64,000 nt of DNA from Haloactinospora alba (lineage in GTDB: Bacteria; Actinomycetota; Actinomycetes; Streptosporangiales; Streptosporangiaceae): assembly GCF_006717075.1 (NCBI RefSeq), contig NZ_VFQC01000001.1, positions 62,001-126,000 of the forward strand, given 5' to 3'. Under the pieces are notes generated by a model, which had not been told where the DNA came from, did no database searches, and worked only from the letters and a program-made list of their open reading frames with translations. This document shows positions 24,257-33,199 of this stretch, in pieces. The position numbers and the translations under genes were made by a program. Positions within the stretch are counted from its first letter, which is position 1. Each line of letters opens with the position of its first letter.

Positions 24257-25447
24257 ATGCGGATGGCCGGTACGGGACGAAGGGCACGGTTCGGCGCGTC
24301 GGTGCTGCTGGCCGTTCTGGCCGCCAGTACGGGATGCTCCTCCGGAAACAGTGAGGGAACGGATGGGGAGGAACCGCCGCGGTTGGATCCGGAGGCGGTG
24401 TACCTGTCCTGGCAGGTGCCCAAGGGCGGACTCCCGGACGGGGAACCGCTCGACATCGCCGACGACGCACGGTTGGTGGGGGCCACCGACGATGTGCGCC
24501 TCCACGGCGTGCGGAAAGTGCGGGAGATGTCGCAACCCGTGGAGGGCGAACCGCCTCCGGGGGAGGAGACGGTGTCGCCGGATACGACGATGCCCTCCGC
24601 TGGTGGGCGGGCCGCGCCCGAGCACGAACTGCTTCTGGCCAGGATCGAGACCGACGACAAGGGCGTGTACCCGAAACTCTTCGAGCCGACAAGGGAGCTG
24701 AACAAGAGGGAGTTGTTTCTTCGGGTCGGGGACGCCAAGCGCCCCTTGCCGGATGAGGCGTTCTCCTCCGGGCAGAAGACGGGCCCTGTTGTTCTCACGG
24801 CCAGTGTGCCGACCGGGAAACCCGTCGCGTTGGTCATGGAGAGTGAGGGCCGTGAGCAGAGCCTGGATCTCCGGACCGGAGAACGCGGAGAGGACGCGGT
24901 GCGGGAGTTCTACCGCGCGCCCCTGGTCGGGCCGCGGAAAGCGGTCACATGGCCGGTAGACGTGCGAGTGAAGCTGAGAGACTCCCCCGGTTACCCGCCA
25001 CTCAGCGATCCCGTAACCGTCACTATGCCCTCGCTCCCGGAGGAAAAGAAGGGGGAGAAGGGCTACCGGGGCGCCGCCCGGGGATTCTGGCTGTCAGTGT
25101 ACGCGCCGGAACACGACTGGGCTCCGGAGGGTAAGCGTTGGCTCCTTTTCGAGTCGCCCTCGGTCTCGGATTCCGGAAACGGCAGCGATTACAACTACTA
25201 CGCGGATGAGGCCGCCACCTACACGGTCGAAGCCGACGGGAAAACCTACGAACCGCGCGAGAGCAAACACTCGATCGAGGCGGTGCTGGTTCCGGAGTCG
25301 TTCCGGTCCGGAACCCTGCGGATAACACCGCAGGGCAAGGCGCGTTTGGCCCCGGATGCTCTGAAACCACAGGAGGCGGAGGTCACCGAAACGATCGACG
25401 GTCCGGTGGACCGGTCAACAGTCCCCATCCGCATCAGTCGGCTGTAG
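24257..25447 (+). CDS. Lipoprotein of unknown function
   Basis: 396 residues from ATG 24257, with GGGAG 6 bases upstream. The signal is MRMAGTGRRARFGASVLLAV with lipobox LAASTGC, so the protein should be lipid-anchored on the outer face of the membrane. The mature part has regions resembling a DUF4352-like beta domain (RWLLFESPSVSDSG and DEAATYTVEADGKTYEP), but I cannot name the family. The gene stands alone and is convergent with an MFS gene. Confidence 0.8.
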   Translation: MRMAGTGRRARFGASVLLAVLAASTGCSSGNSEGTDGEEPPRLDPEAVYLSWQVPKGGLPDGEPLDIADDARLVGATDDVRLHGVRKVREMSQPVEGEPPPGEETVSPDTTMPSAGGRAAPEHELLLARIETDDKGVYPKLFEPTRELNKRELFLRVGDAKRPLPDEAFSSGQKTGPVVLTASVPTGKPVALVMESEGREQSLDLRTGERGEDAVREFYRAPLVGPRKAVTWPVDVRVKLRDSPGYPPLSDPVTVTMPSLPEEKKGEKGYRGAARGFWLSVYAPEHDWAPEGKRWLLFESPSVSDSGNGSDYNYYADEAATYTVEADGKTYEPRESKHSIEAVLVPESFRSGTLRITPQGKARLAPDALKPQEAEVTETIDGPVDRSTVPIRISRL

Positions 25448-25610
25448 GGGCGGGCTCGTATCCGCCCACCCCGCCGCGGTGGCGCACCGGCACCTCGCGG
25501 GCGGTGGTGTTCCCGGCGGAGGGCGCCAGCGGTATCCGCCCGTCCGACACCGCCTTTCGGCCGGACCGTCGCTGGATGTCCGCGCGCTGACCAGGAGCGT
25601 CCGCCTCCTG

Positions 25611-27122
25611 TCACCGGTCCGGGGCCTCAGCGTGGTCGCTCTCGATGGGCGGGCCGTCCACGGCGCAGTGGTGGTGGCGGTCCACCCCGCTCGCGGGGCA
25701 GGCGGCGGCGGTGTCCCCGTCGAGCCGGTTGCGCACCAGCAGCGCCGCCAGCACACCCCCGGCCGCGGTGGCGGCGGCGCAGACCGCCATCGCCGTGTGG
25801 AACCCGGCGGTGAACAGGGCCGGATCCCGGTAGGCCGCCCCGGAGATGCCCGAGACCAGCGGGAGCACCGCCACCGCGACCAGTCCCGCGCCGCGCGACA
25901 GCGCGTTGTTCACCGCCGAGGCGAGACCGCTGTGCCGCTCCGGCACCCCGGCCAGCACGGTCGCCGTCAACGGCGCCACGGTGGTCGCTAGCCCCGCGCC
26001 GAACACCAGCACCGCCGGCAGCACCGTGGTCAGGTAGGCGCCGCTGGGCCCGGTCCGCAGCAGGAGCAGCATCCCCGCCGACATGACCAGCGGCCCCACC
26101 GTCATCGGCCACCGGGGGCCGATGCGTTCCGCCAGGTGGCCGGCGCGCGCCGAGAACGCCAGCATCAGCGCGGTGATCGGCAGCAGCGCCGCCCCGGCGG
26201 CCAGTGCGGAGTAGCCGGCGACCCGCTGCAGGTACAGGACCAGCAGGAACATCATCCCCGCCAGTGCCGCGTACACCGCCAGTGTGACCACGTTCGCCGC
26301 CGTGAACTGGCGGTTGGAGAACAGCCACAGCGGCAGCATGGGGGAGCTGCTTCGGGCCTCCACGGCGACGAACACCGCCAGGGCGGCCACCCCCGCACCC
26401 GCGAGGCCGAGTTCGGCGGCGCCGAACCCCTGACCTCCCGCGCTGATCATCGACCAGGAGAGGCTGCCCAGTCCGGCCACCACCAGCAGGACACCGGCGG
26501 CGTCGAACTCGCGGGGCGCCCGCGGGTCCCGGGTCTCGGGAACGTGCCTGGCCGTGACCAGCAGTACCACGGCCACCAGGGGAAGGTTCGTGAAGAAGAT
26601 CCACCGCCAGGACAGCACGTCGATCAGCCACCCGCCCAGCAGCGGCCCGAGCGCGGAGGCGATCCCGGACAGCCCCGACCACGCTCCGATCGCCCGTGCC
26701 CGGTCCCGACGGACGAAGCTCGCCTGCAGGATCGCCAGGCTCCCCGGGGTGAGCAGCGCCCCGCCGACGCCCTGCAACCCGCGCGCGAACGCGAGCACCT
26801 CCCCGGTCGGCGCCAGCCCGCACAGCAGCGAGGCCACCGCGAACCACACCACCCCGATCTGGAACACGCGGCGGCGCCCGAACCGGTCGGCGAGCGACCC
26901 TCCCAACGGGATGAGCGCCGCCAGCGCCAGGGTGTAGGCGTTCAGCACCCACTGCAGCCCGGCGACACCGGTGCCGAGGTCCGCGCTGATGGAGGGCAGG
27001 GCGACGTTGACGGTGGAGGCGTCCAGGAACGCCAGACCCGATCCCACCACCGTTGCCAGCAGCACCCACCGGGCCCGGGGCGTTCCCCACACGATCTCGT
27101 CGGCTGCTGGTTCGGGACGCAT
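25611..27122 (-). CDS. MFS drug transporter, DHA2 (EmrB/QacA, 14-TM) family
   Basis: 503 residues, ATG 27122. Signatures: FLDASTVNVALPSISADLG, GGSLADRFGRRRVFQ (motif A), SGIASALGPLLGGWLIDVLSWRW (motif C). About 14 membrane segments and a His-rich cytoplasmic tail (VDRHHH). Probably a proton-coupled exporter of drugs or metabolites in the plasma membrane; the substrate is unknown. No adjacent regulator is evident. Confidence 0.93.
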   Translation of the reverse strand: MRPEPAADEIVWGTPRARWVLLATVVGSGLAFLDASTVNVALPSISADLGTGVAGLQWVLNAYTLALAALIPLGGSLADRFGRRRVFQIGVVWFAVASLLCGLAPTGEVLAFARGLQGVGGALLTPGSLAILQASFVRRDRARAIGAWSGLSGIASALGPLLGGWLIDVLSWRWIFFTNLPLVAVVLLVTARHVPETRDPRAPREFDAAGVLLVVAGLGSLSWSMISAGGQGFGAAELGLAGAGVAALAVFVAVEARSSSPMLPLWLFSNRQFTAANVVTLAVYAALAGMMFLLVLYLQRVAGYSALAAGAALLPITALMLAFSARAGHLAERIGPRWPMTVGPLVMSAGMLLLLRTGPSGAYLTTVLPAVLVFGAGLATTVAPLTATVLAGVPERHSGLASAVNNALSRGAGLVAVAVLPLVSGISGAAYRDPALFTAGFHTAMAVCAAATAAGGVLAALLVRNRLDGDTAAACPASGVDRHHHCAVDGPPIESDHAEAPDR

Positions 27123-27305
27123 CGGTCGGCCTTTCGCCAGGGGCGGCCACCCGCCGGCGGCGGGACTGTCTCCGGGGACGCGAGTGTGCGGCGCCGCATC
27201 CCCGCCCGATTCTGCCGCCGGAACGGCGCGCTATCCCGCAGCGCCATGCGGGGAAACCGGTGAGGGGCCGTGCTCTCCGTTGCCCGCCGTTTCCCTGCGG
27301 CTGCG

Positions 27306-27941
27306 TCACGGGTGGTGCAGCCGCGCCGAGGCGTCGGCCGGGAACTGCGTCGTGGTGTCGCCGAGGGTGAGGGCGCGGAACGTCGCGGCCGCGGCCTCCT
27401 CCAGGTTCGTCGCCCGGCGGAACGCCATTCCCACGTCGGGGCCCAGCGCCGAACACCCGTGGTGGGCCAGCACCACGCAGTTGTGACGGCGCGCCTCGGC
27501 GGCGGCGGTGTCGGCGAGTTCGTCCGAACCGTTGGGGTAGTAGCCGGTGCGGCCGATCGAGGTCACGTAGGCGGCGTGGTCCAGAGTGAACAGCCGGATG
27601 GGGTAGCCGAGCGCGTCCACGAGGACCGCGTGCTGCGGGTGCAGGTGGACGACAGCGTTGACGTCGTCGCGCTCCCGGTAGGTGCGCTGGTGCAGTTTCC
27701 ACTCGCTGGACGGTCTGGGGGAGTCGCCGAGGACCTCGCCGGTCAGGTCCATGGTGGCGAAGTCGGAGGGGGACAGCTGGTCGAACCACACCCCGGAGGC
27801 GGTGACGAGGAACGTGTCCGATCCGGGGAGCCGCGCCGAGAGGTTACCGCCGCTGGCGAGCACGTAGCCCTGCTGGGCGGCTGTCCGTCCGACGTGGACG
27901 AGTTGTTCCACCAGCTCCTGCTTGGTCTCCGCCGCCCGCAT
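27306..27941 (-). CDS. Class II aldolase/adducin-family protein
   Basis: 211 residues from ATG 27941. Zinc-site and substrate motifs: GYVLASGGNLSARL, DFATMDLTGEVLGDSPRPSSEW (family PSSE), VNAVVHLHPQHAV (paired His), and a third metal His in VVLAHHGCSALGPD. These proteins are L-fuculose/L-ribulose-phosphate-type aldolases or epimerases; the sugar cannot be assigned. The N-terminal boundary follows a GGAAGGGA at long spacing. Confidence 0.9.
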   Translation of the reverse strand: MRAAETKQELVEQLVHVGRTAAQQGYVLASGGNLSARLPGSDTFLVTASGVWFDQLSPSDFATMDLTGEVLGDSPRPSSEWKLHQRTYRERDDVNAVVHLHPQHAVLVDALGYPIRLFTLDHAAYVTSIGRTGYYPNGSDELADTAAAEARRHNCVVLAHHGCSALGPDVGMAFRRATNLEEAAAATFRALTLGDTTTQFPADASARLHHP

Positions 27942-28225
27942 GGCGCATCCGTCCCTTCCCGTTCGCGGTGCCCGGTCCTGGTGCCGATCCTGCCGCACGT
28001 CGGCCGGGCGGCGTCGCCCAGGTCCGTGTTCTGTGGACGTCGGCCGCACGGTCCATCCCGGCCGCCAGCCCTGAGGGACACCGGCGGCGCGGAGGATGGG
28101 ACGCACCGGGCTGGCGGGGCCGTAGCCGTTCCGGAGCCGCCCGGCACGAGAACAGCCCTCCGGCCGCGCTCGGAGGGCTGAGTGTCTAGCTGTCCCGTGG
28201 TCGGGGGCGCCACGGAGAGGGAGGG

Positions 28226-28402
28226 TTACAGGCGGTCGGCGCGCACGTCGGCGAGGAACGCCTTCCACTCGGACGCGGAGAACGACAGGTGCCCGTCCCG
28301 CCGATTCCGGGTGTCGCGGACATCAGCTCCAGCCACGTGTTCCCGCACCTCGACACAGTCGTTGGTGCCACCGCTGTATGCCGACTTGTGCCACTCACTC
28401 AT
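28226..28402 (-). CDS. DUF397-domain protein
   Basis: 58 residues from ATG 28402: MSEWHKSAYSGGTNDCVEVR..., with FSASEWKAFLADVRADRL at the end. This is a complete DUF397 domain, the usual small partner of Scr1-type XRE regulators. Its start overlaps the end of the XRE gene by 8 bases. Such pairs work as development- or secondary-metabolism-linked toxin-antitoxin-like modules. Confidence 0.92.
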   Translation of the reverse strand: MSEWHKSAYSGGTNDCVEVREHVAGADVRDTRNRRDGHLSFSASEWKAFLADVRADRL

Positions 28403-29204
28403 TCTCTAAGTTCCCCATCTCCTCATGTACTGCCTTGATGGATTCGTCTGGGTCCAAGGCGATTCCCTGCAAGGCTGCGAACAACATGCGGCGTCGAGTA
28501 ACGGCGGCCGAACTCGTCAGGACCCGCCCCTGTTCCGCGTCCTCGACGTAGGCGACATCGGGAGTATCACGCATCATGAGCACGCGGAACGCCCCGGCGT
28601 TGCCCGGGTGTCTGGGGTGGTCCGCTGGAACGACCTGGACCGTGATGCGTTCCTGCTTGGCTAGTTCCGCGATGTAAGCCAGTTGCTCCTGTGTCGTCTC
28701 AGATCCGCCATACCTCCGGCCCAGCAGTGTTGCGTCCAACGCCAGCCACAGCATAGGTCGGGGGGTGTCTGCCATGTTTTGGGCCCGTGCGACGCGCTCC
28801 TTCGTGTGGGTATCCAGTTCCTCGCGGGAGAGCCACGGGGCGGCTGCCCGGATAACGGCGCGTGCGTAGCCCTCTGTTTGTAGATAACTCGGGAACGCCA
28901 GTGCCTGATATTCGTATACGGCATCGGCTTCCTGGATCGCTGTGGCGATCTCGTCAAGCCAGGCAGGACGTCCATCACCGGTCAGATCTTCCCAGAGGCG
29001 TTCTAGCCGTCCGAATCCGATGTATTCGTCCAAGCTCTTACGGAGAGATGCTGAAGGTGCTCCTTTGCCTCGTTCCACATCGGATATCTGGGACTTGCTG
29101 CTCTGAGTTCGGTTGGCCAGAGCCGTTTGCGTGAGACCAGCCTCGTGGCGGAGCCGTTGGACCTCGCGTCCGTAGCGAATGAGCGTGCGCTTGTTTGAAG
29201 TCAT
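28395..29204 (-). CDS. XRE-family regulator of the Scr1 type (DUF5753)
   Basis: 269 residues, ATG 29204. The HTH (EVQRLRHEAGLTQTALANRT, SKSQISDVERGKG) is followed by the DUF5753 domain with ALAFPSYLQTEGYARAVI, ITVQVVPADHPRHPGNAGAF and DVAYVEDAEQGR. It is paired by overlap with DUF397, the standard actinobacterial arrangement. The dyad just upstream (29225-29241) is a likely autoregulatory site. Confidence 0.95.
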   Translation of the reverse strand: MTSNKRTLIRYGREVQRLRHEAGLTQTALANRTQSSKSQISDVERGKGAPSASLRKSLDEYIGFGRLERLWEDLTGDGRPAWLDEIATAIQEADAVYEYQALAFPSYLQTEGYARAVIRAAAPWLSREELDTHTKERVARAQNMADTPRPMLWLALDATLLGRRYGGSETTQEQLAYIAELAKQERITVQVVPADHPRHPGNAGAFRVLMMRDTPDVAYVEDAEQGRVLTSSAAVTRRRMLFAALQGIALDPDESIKAVHEEMGNLENE

Positions 29205-29224
29205 GGAATTATCACATCAACTTT

Positions 29225-29241
29225 GCATGTGCCATACATGC
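29225..29241. promoter_or_regulatory. Dyad upstream of the Scr1-type regulator
   Basis: GCATGT-GCCAT-ACATGC, 6-bp perfect arms in an AT-rich tract 21 bases before the regulator's start. Placement over the promoter suggests autoregulation. Confidence 0.45.
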
Positions 29242-29480
29242 TATTCCGAAAAATTCCGGGCCTTCCGGAGTGAGTCCGGGATGGGAATGAGGCACTTCAC
29301 AGGCGCGATTCCGGAAGGGATGCTTAGAACTTAGGAACAAGCCCGGATTCGTTCTTCCTTCGCCGGGCGAAAGCTCCGGGTGCGGGAATGGCTAGCTACC
29401 GACCGCGCCCGGAGAGTCAGAAAAGCCCCCGCGAGTGCATCACCACTCCGGAGGCGTGGCCACCGACTGGAACGGAGTCG

Positions 29481-29816
29481 ATGACAGTGTCCGATTCTAT
29501 GCGTGCCCTGGTGTCCCTGGGGACGCTGCTCGTCCTGACGGTCGTTGCCCTCGTGGCACCGAGCCGGAACCGCACATCACCGCCGGTACGGGTACCCGAA
29601 CCCTCGGCAGTTCCTCACCGAACGTGGAACCACGGTCAGAGTGGGCCGCCGAACCTGGCACCAGCTCCACGCTCGGTGTCTGGGAACCCGATTCCCGAGC
29701 CCGAACCCCCCACCTACGGCGACGGGTTGGACGACCTCCGCGCGGAGCTGTCCCCGCTGGTGCGCAGGTGGCTGGCCCAGCGCGAGCAGACGAGCACGGC
29801 GGGGGTGGAACGATGA
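29481..29816 (+). CDS. Small single-pass membrane protein
   Basis: 111 residues from ATG 29481. One N-terminal membrane segment (ALVSLGTLLVLTVVALVA), then a Pro-rich linker and a C-terminal amphipathic stretch (LDDLRAELSPLVRRWLAQRE). Family unknown. It is divergent from the Scr1/DUF397 pair and is the first of three genes joined by 4-base stop/start overlaps. Confidence 0.6.
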   Translation: MTVSDSMRALVSLGTLLVLTVVALVAPSRNRTSPPVRVPEPSAVPHRTWNHGQSGPPNLAPAPRSVSGNPIPEPEPPTYGDGLDDLRAELSPLVRRWLAQREQTSTAGVER

Positions 29817-29881
29817 CCGCACGCGAACCACTGCAGGGCCCCGAGCTGCTGGCCGTGGGTTGGCGGGGGTGGTGGGAGTGA
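29813..29881 (+). CDS. Very small ORF (22 aa) in a coupled operon
   Basis: ATG 29813 overlaps the previous stop as ATGA, and its own stop overlaps the next start as GTGA. It would encode MTAREPLQGPELLAVGWRGW plus WE. Size alone is not convincing, but exact double overlap with coding neighbours suggests translational coupling and a real product. Confidence 0.4.
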   Translation: MTAREPLQGPELLAVGWRGWWE

Positions 29882-30084
29882 GCCTCACCCCGCGCGAGCA
29901 CCGCGAGCTGTGTGAGCTAGCCGACCTGCTCATCCAGTCCACCGAGGGAGACGCGTTGTGGCCCAGCCGGATACGTGAGACCAGCCTAGAACTGCGCTCA
30001 CTCCTGGACACCTACCGCACCACCGAAAACCACGACACTGGGGAGAATCCCGAGACGCTGATCCCGCCCCACCACGACCACTAA
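29878..30084 (+). CDS. Small hypothetical protein (68 aa)
   Basis: GTG 29878 (or GTG 29872), preceded by GGGGGTGG. Predominantly helical: LTPREHRELCELADLLIQST, then RIRETSLELRSLLDTYR, and a His-rich end (PPHHDH). No family. Third gene of the coupled group next to the Scr1/DUF397 locus; a strong terminator follows. Confidence 0.55.
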   Translation: MSLTPREHRELCELADLLIQSTEGDALWPSRIRETSLELRSLLDTYRTTENHDTGENPETLIPPHHDH

Positions 30085-30102
30085 CCCCACCCACACCACC
30101 CA

Positions 30103-30140
30103 GGTCCCGCACCCGGCCACCCTTCCCCGGGTGCGGGACC
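30103..30140 (+). terminator. Strong hairpin terminator
   Basis: A perfect 14-bp stem GGTCCCGCACCCGG / CCGGGTGCGGGACC with a 10-nt loop, 19 bases after the stop. The remaining ~260 bases before the next gene hold no supported gene. Confidence 0.8.
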
Positions 30141-30399
30141 CGCCGCTCTCCTCGGGACCGGAGAGAAGCACGTGCGCGCTACGCACGACACGTGGCTAGC
30201 GCTGATCCCGGCGGGATGGAGGGCCTCGCGGCGCGGTGGAGCGGCTGTAAGTGTTCCGAAAGAAGGGCTGGCTAGGGTCCCCGCGAACGTTCCCCGGCCG
30301 TGTCCCTGTTCTGCCCGGCGCTCCTTGTGGATTGCCCCTGTGGCGTCGGGACAACCAACCGCCTCCTCCTCTCACCCCCGAACGCGAGAGGGGTCTCCC

Positions 30400-31695
30400 A
30401 TGGCCAGTGAACCTCCGGATCGGAACGGCTCCGGAACCACCGGAGCTACCAGGTTGGGTGGGACCTTCACCCGGTTCTGGACCGGCAGTCTGTCCAGCAA
30501 TCTCGCCGACGGCATCATGCTGACAGCGCTGCCCATGGTGGCGGCGATGCTCACCAACGATCCCCTGCTGGTGTCGGGGTTGACGGTGGCCCGGTTCCTC
30601 CCGTGGCTCCTGGTGGGACTGTTCGTCGGAGTGGTCGTGGATCGCCTTGACCGGGCGCGGGTCATGGTCGTGGGAAACGCGTTGCGGTGCATGGCTCTCG
30701 TGGCCCTGGCCGTGGCGGTGGCGAGCGGGAGCGCGAGCGTCTGGGTGCTGTACGCCGTGATGTTCACGGTGATGCTCTGCGAGGTGTTCTACGACGTCTC
30801 TGTTCGGGCGATGCTGCCGGACGTGGTCCCCACCGGCGCGCTAGATCGGGCCAACGCCCGCATGGTGGGCGGAAGAACCGTCACCGAGGACTTCGCCGGA
30901 GCGCCGCTGGCCGGTTTCCTGTTCGCCGTCACCGCCGCGGTCCCGCTGGCGGTGAACGCGGGCGCCTACCTGCTGAGCGCGCTCGTCCTGTTGGGTCTGC
31001 CCCTGGCCGTTCGCCGCCCGCGGCGGGACGAGCACGCGGCCATGGGGGAGGGCGGCGTGGTGGGTTCGGCCGCCGCTGAGATGGGCGAGGGGCTGCGGTT
31101 CGTGTGGGGTGACCGTCCGCTGCTCTCCCTGGTTCTGTTCCTCGCCTTCGCGAACATGGCCCTCATGGCCCAGACGAGTGTCATCGTGCTCCTGGTCCGG
31201 GACCACTTCGGGGTTCCCGAGTCCCTCTACGGCGTGTTCATGTCCTCCTCCGCGGTGGGAGGAGTGCTCGGTGCGGTGGTGGTGGGAAGGATCGTGAGGG
31301 TTCTGGGCCGGTTCCGCACGGAGGTTTTGTCCTTCGGGGTGATGGCCGGGATGTGCGTGGTATTCGGACTCTCCCCGAACGCCGTGACGGCGTCCCTGGC
31401 CTGGGGGGCGATCGCGTTCGCCATTACCGTTGCCAACGTTGTCGGCATCGGTGTGTCCCAGCTGGTGGTGCCCGGTTCCCTCCTGGGGCGTGTGGCGTCG
31501 TGCATGAAGATGATCAGTACCGGTACCTCGCCGCTGGGTGCCGTCCTCGGAGGTTTCCTGGGACGGGTGGACCTGCGGCTGCCGTCCCTGGCGGCGGGAG
31601 GGATGGTGGTACTCGGCCTGCTTCTGGCCGCCCCGTGGCTGCGCAGCCTCGTGGAGCGCGCGGACGAGGCGGAGCGGGCGGGAGCAGTGGAGTAG
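30400..31695 (+). CDS. MFS exporter, 12-TM (EntS-like)
   Basis: 431 residues, ATG 30400 after GAGAGGGG. Hallmarks of the MFS_3/EntS group: FTRFWTGSLSSNLADGIMLTALP, VGLFVGVVVDRLDRARVMVVGN (motif A-like), and FYDVSVRAMLPDVVPTGALDRANA. About 12 hydrophobic segments. Probably exports a siderophore or drug; no biosynthetic genes are nearby, so the substrate is open. Confidence 0.92.
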   Translation: MASEPPDRNGSGTTGATRLGGTFTRFWTGSLSSNLADGIMLTALPMVAAMLTNDPLLVSGLTVARFLPWLLVGLFVGVVVDRLDRARVMVVGNALRCMALVALAVAVASGSASVWVLYAVMFTVMLCEVFYDVSVRAMLPDVVPTGALDRANARMVGGRTVTEDFAGAPLAGFLFAVTAAVPLAVNAGAYLLSALVLLGLPLAVRRPRRDEHAAMGEGGVVGSAAAEMGEGLRFVWGDRPLLSLVLFLAFANMALMAQTSVIVLLVRDHFGVPESLYGVFMSSSAVGGVLGAVVVGRIVRVLGRFRTEVLSFGVMAGMCVVFGLSPNAVTASLAWGAIAFAITVANVVGIGVSQLVVPGSLLGRVASCMKMISTGTSPLGAVLGGFLGRVDLRLPSLAAGGMVVLGLLLAAPWLRSLVERADEAERAGAVE

Positions 31696-31732
31696 GCGCG
31701 TTCGTCGGTCGCAGCCGGCAGGGAGCCGGCCA

Positions 31733-31763
31733 TTTACCTCAAGCGGACTTGAGGTTGTAGGTT
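31733..31763 (+). promoter_or_regulatory. SoxR-type promoter: perfect SoxR box between -35 and -10
   Basis: TTTACC (-35, 31733-31738), then ACCTCAAG-CGGA-CTTGAGGT (31736-31755), then TAGGTT (-10) with the 19-bp spacing typical of MerR-family activation. The dyad matches the known SoxR consensus CCTCAAG-N4-CTTGAGG in every arm position. It drives the split-barrel flavoprotein gene that follows. Confidence 0.85.
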
Positions 31764-31798
31764 CGGCGCATCACCAGCGACCAGGAAAGGAATCGGCC

Positions 31799-32215
31799 GT
31801 GTTCACCAGTGCCGAACGCCGGTACCTGCGCAGCCAGTTCCTGGGTCGGCTCGCCACGGTCGGTCCGGACGGGACTCCCCAGGTGCGTCCGCTCGGGTTC
31901 CGGTGCAACGACGACGGGACCATCGACCTCGGTGGGCCGTGGGTCGCCCGTACCCAGCGGTACCGCAACGTGCGGGAGAACCCCGGCGTTGGGTTCGTCG
32001 TGGACGATCTGACTCCGGACGAGGCCGGGGCGATCAGACCCGGGATGGGGCGCGGTGTCGAGATCCGGGGCACCGCCGAGACCCTCAGTGTGGACGACCC
32101 GCCCGGCCAGCCGGGGTGGAGAAGCAGCGACATCATCCGCATCCACCCGAAGCGGATACTCAGCTGGCACATCGATCCGGACAACCCGGACGGGTACTCC
32201 CGGAACGTGGCCTGA
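31799..32215 (+). CDS. PPOX-class F420/FMN-dependent split-barrel oxidoreductase
   Basis: 138 residues from GTG 31799, with AGGAAAGG upstream. Split beta-barrel fold: YLRSQFLGRLATVGPDGTPQVRPLGF, RTQRYRNVRENPGVGFVVDD, GVEIRGTAETL. Members bind F420 or FMN and reduce or sense redox-active small molecules. A perfect SoxR box in its promoter places it in the response to redox-cycling compounds, as for oxidoreductases of the Streptomyces SoxR regulon (inference from the site). No soxR gene is in the window. Confidence 0.9.
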   Translation: MFTSAERRYLRSQFLGRLATVGPDGTPQVRPLGFRCNDDGTIDLGGPWVARTQRYRNVRENPGVGFVVDDLTPDEAGAIRPGMGRGVEIRGTAETLSVDDPPGQPGWRSSDIIRIHPKRILSWHIDPDNPDGYSRNVA

Positions 32216-32219
32216 GCAC

Positions 32220-32262
32220 CCGGTCCGCCACGCCAGCGCTCGGCGCCGGTGTGGCGGACCGG
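32220..32262 (+). terminator. Hairpin terminator after the flavoprotein gene
   Basis: A perfect 12-bp stem CCGGTCCGCCAC / GTGGCGGACCGG starting 5 bases after the stop. Confidence 0.7.
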
Positions 32263-32313
32263 ACATCCCCCGCGTTAGCCCCGGTCGTCTCGCTTGCCTA
32301 GGATGTGGCCGTT

Positions 32314-32823
32314 GTGAGCACTCTTCAGCAACACAGCATCGTGGCGATCGCGCACAACCTGCGGTCGGTACACAACGTCGGTGCGCTGCTACGCACCAGT
32401 GAGGTCTTCGCCCTGGAGAAGGTGTACGTCACCGGGTTCAGCCCGTATCCCACCTATCCCGGCGACGACCGCAGCGCCAAGCTGCAGGCCCAGCAGACGC
32501 GCCGGATGGCCAAGGCCGCCGCCGGGGCGGAGCAGACGATGCCCTTCGAGCGGCACGAGGACGTGTGCGCGCTGTTGGACGCGCTGCGTGAGGAGGGCTA
32601 CGCGATAGCCGGTCTGGAGATCGACCCGGAGGCGACCGAGCTCGCCGAGTACGCACCGCGGGAGAAGGTGGCGCTGCTGCTGGGTGACGAGGTCGCCGGC
32701 ATCGACTCCGCCCTGCGGGAGCGGTGCGACCTGCTGCTGCAGATCCCCACCTTCGGCAAGAAGGAGACGCTGAACGTCAGCGTGGCCGCCGGCATCGCCC
32801 TCTACACCCTGCGGACGGCGTGA
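32314..32823 (+). CDS. TrmH/SpoU-family RNA 2'-O-methyltransferase
   Basis: 169 residues from GTG 32314 (GTG 32305 also possible). SPOUT knot motifs: AIAHNLRSVHNVGALLRTSE (motif 1), LLLGDEVAGIDSALRERCD (motif 2), IPTFGKKETLNVSVAAGIAL (motif 3, SAM knot). A short single-domain member, so the target is probably tRNA or rRNA; the exact nucleotide is not predictable. Monocistronic. Confidence 0.93.
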   Translation: MSTLQQHSIVAIAHNLRSVHNVGALLRTSEVFALEKVYVTGFSPYPTYPGDDRSAKLQAQQTRRMAKAAAGAEQTMPFERHEDVCALLDALREEGYAIAGLEIDPEATELAEYAPREKVALLLGDEVAGIDSALRERCDLLLQIPTFGKKETLNVSVAAGIALYTLRTA

Positions 32824-32885
32824 TCCCACCCCGGTCCGCCCTGTGTGCCGCAGCGCAGCCGGTCACAGGACCGGCGGTGTTACCG

Positions 32886-33197
32886 CTACCTCCGGTGTGA
32901 CTCCTCGGTGTGCAGGGCCTGGTCGAGCGCGTGGAGCGCTCCGGACGCGGCCCTGAGGGCGGCGACCTGATCGTCGCTGAGCCGGGCCATCGCGGACTGG
33001 ATGGTGCCGGACCACACGGTGTTGATGGACTCCTTCGCGGCCAGTGACTTCTCGGTCGGAAGCAGCCGGGTCACCCGCCGGTCGGTCGGGCTGCTCCCGC
33101 GGGTGAGGAGACCGCGTTCGGCCAGACTGCGCACGGCCGCGCTGAGGTTGCTCTGCTCCATCCCCAGCTGCCTGGCCAGTTCGCTGACCGTGACGCC
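32886..33197 (-). pseudogene. 5'-truncated MarR-family regulator
   Basis: The frame reads (VTVSELARQLG)MEQSNLSAAVRSLAERGLLT, RGSSPTDRRVTRLLPTEKSL (the wing), then the C-terminal helix. Recognition helix and wing remain, but the N-terminal helices that start MarR proteins are gone: sequence similarity ends at about 33197, where the divergent MFS fragment begins. An internal ATG at 33161 could give a 91-aa product that lacks dimer contacts. Confidence 0.8.
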
Positions 33198-33199
33198 CG

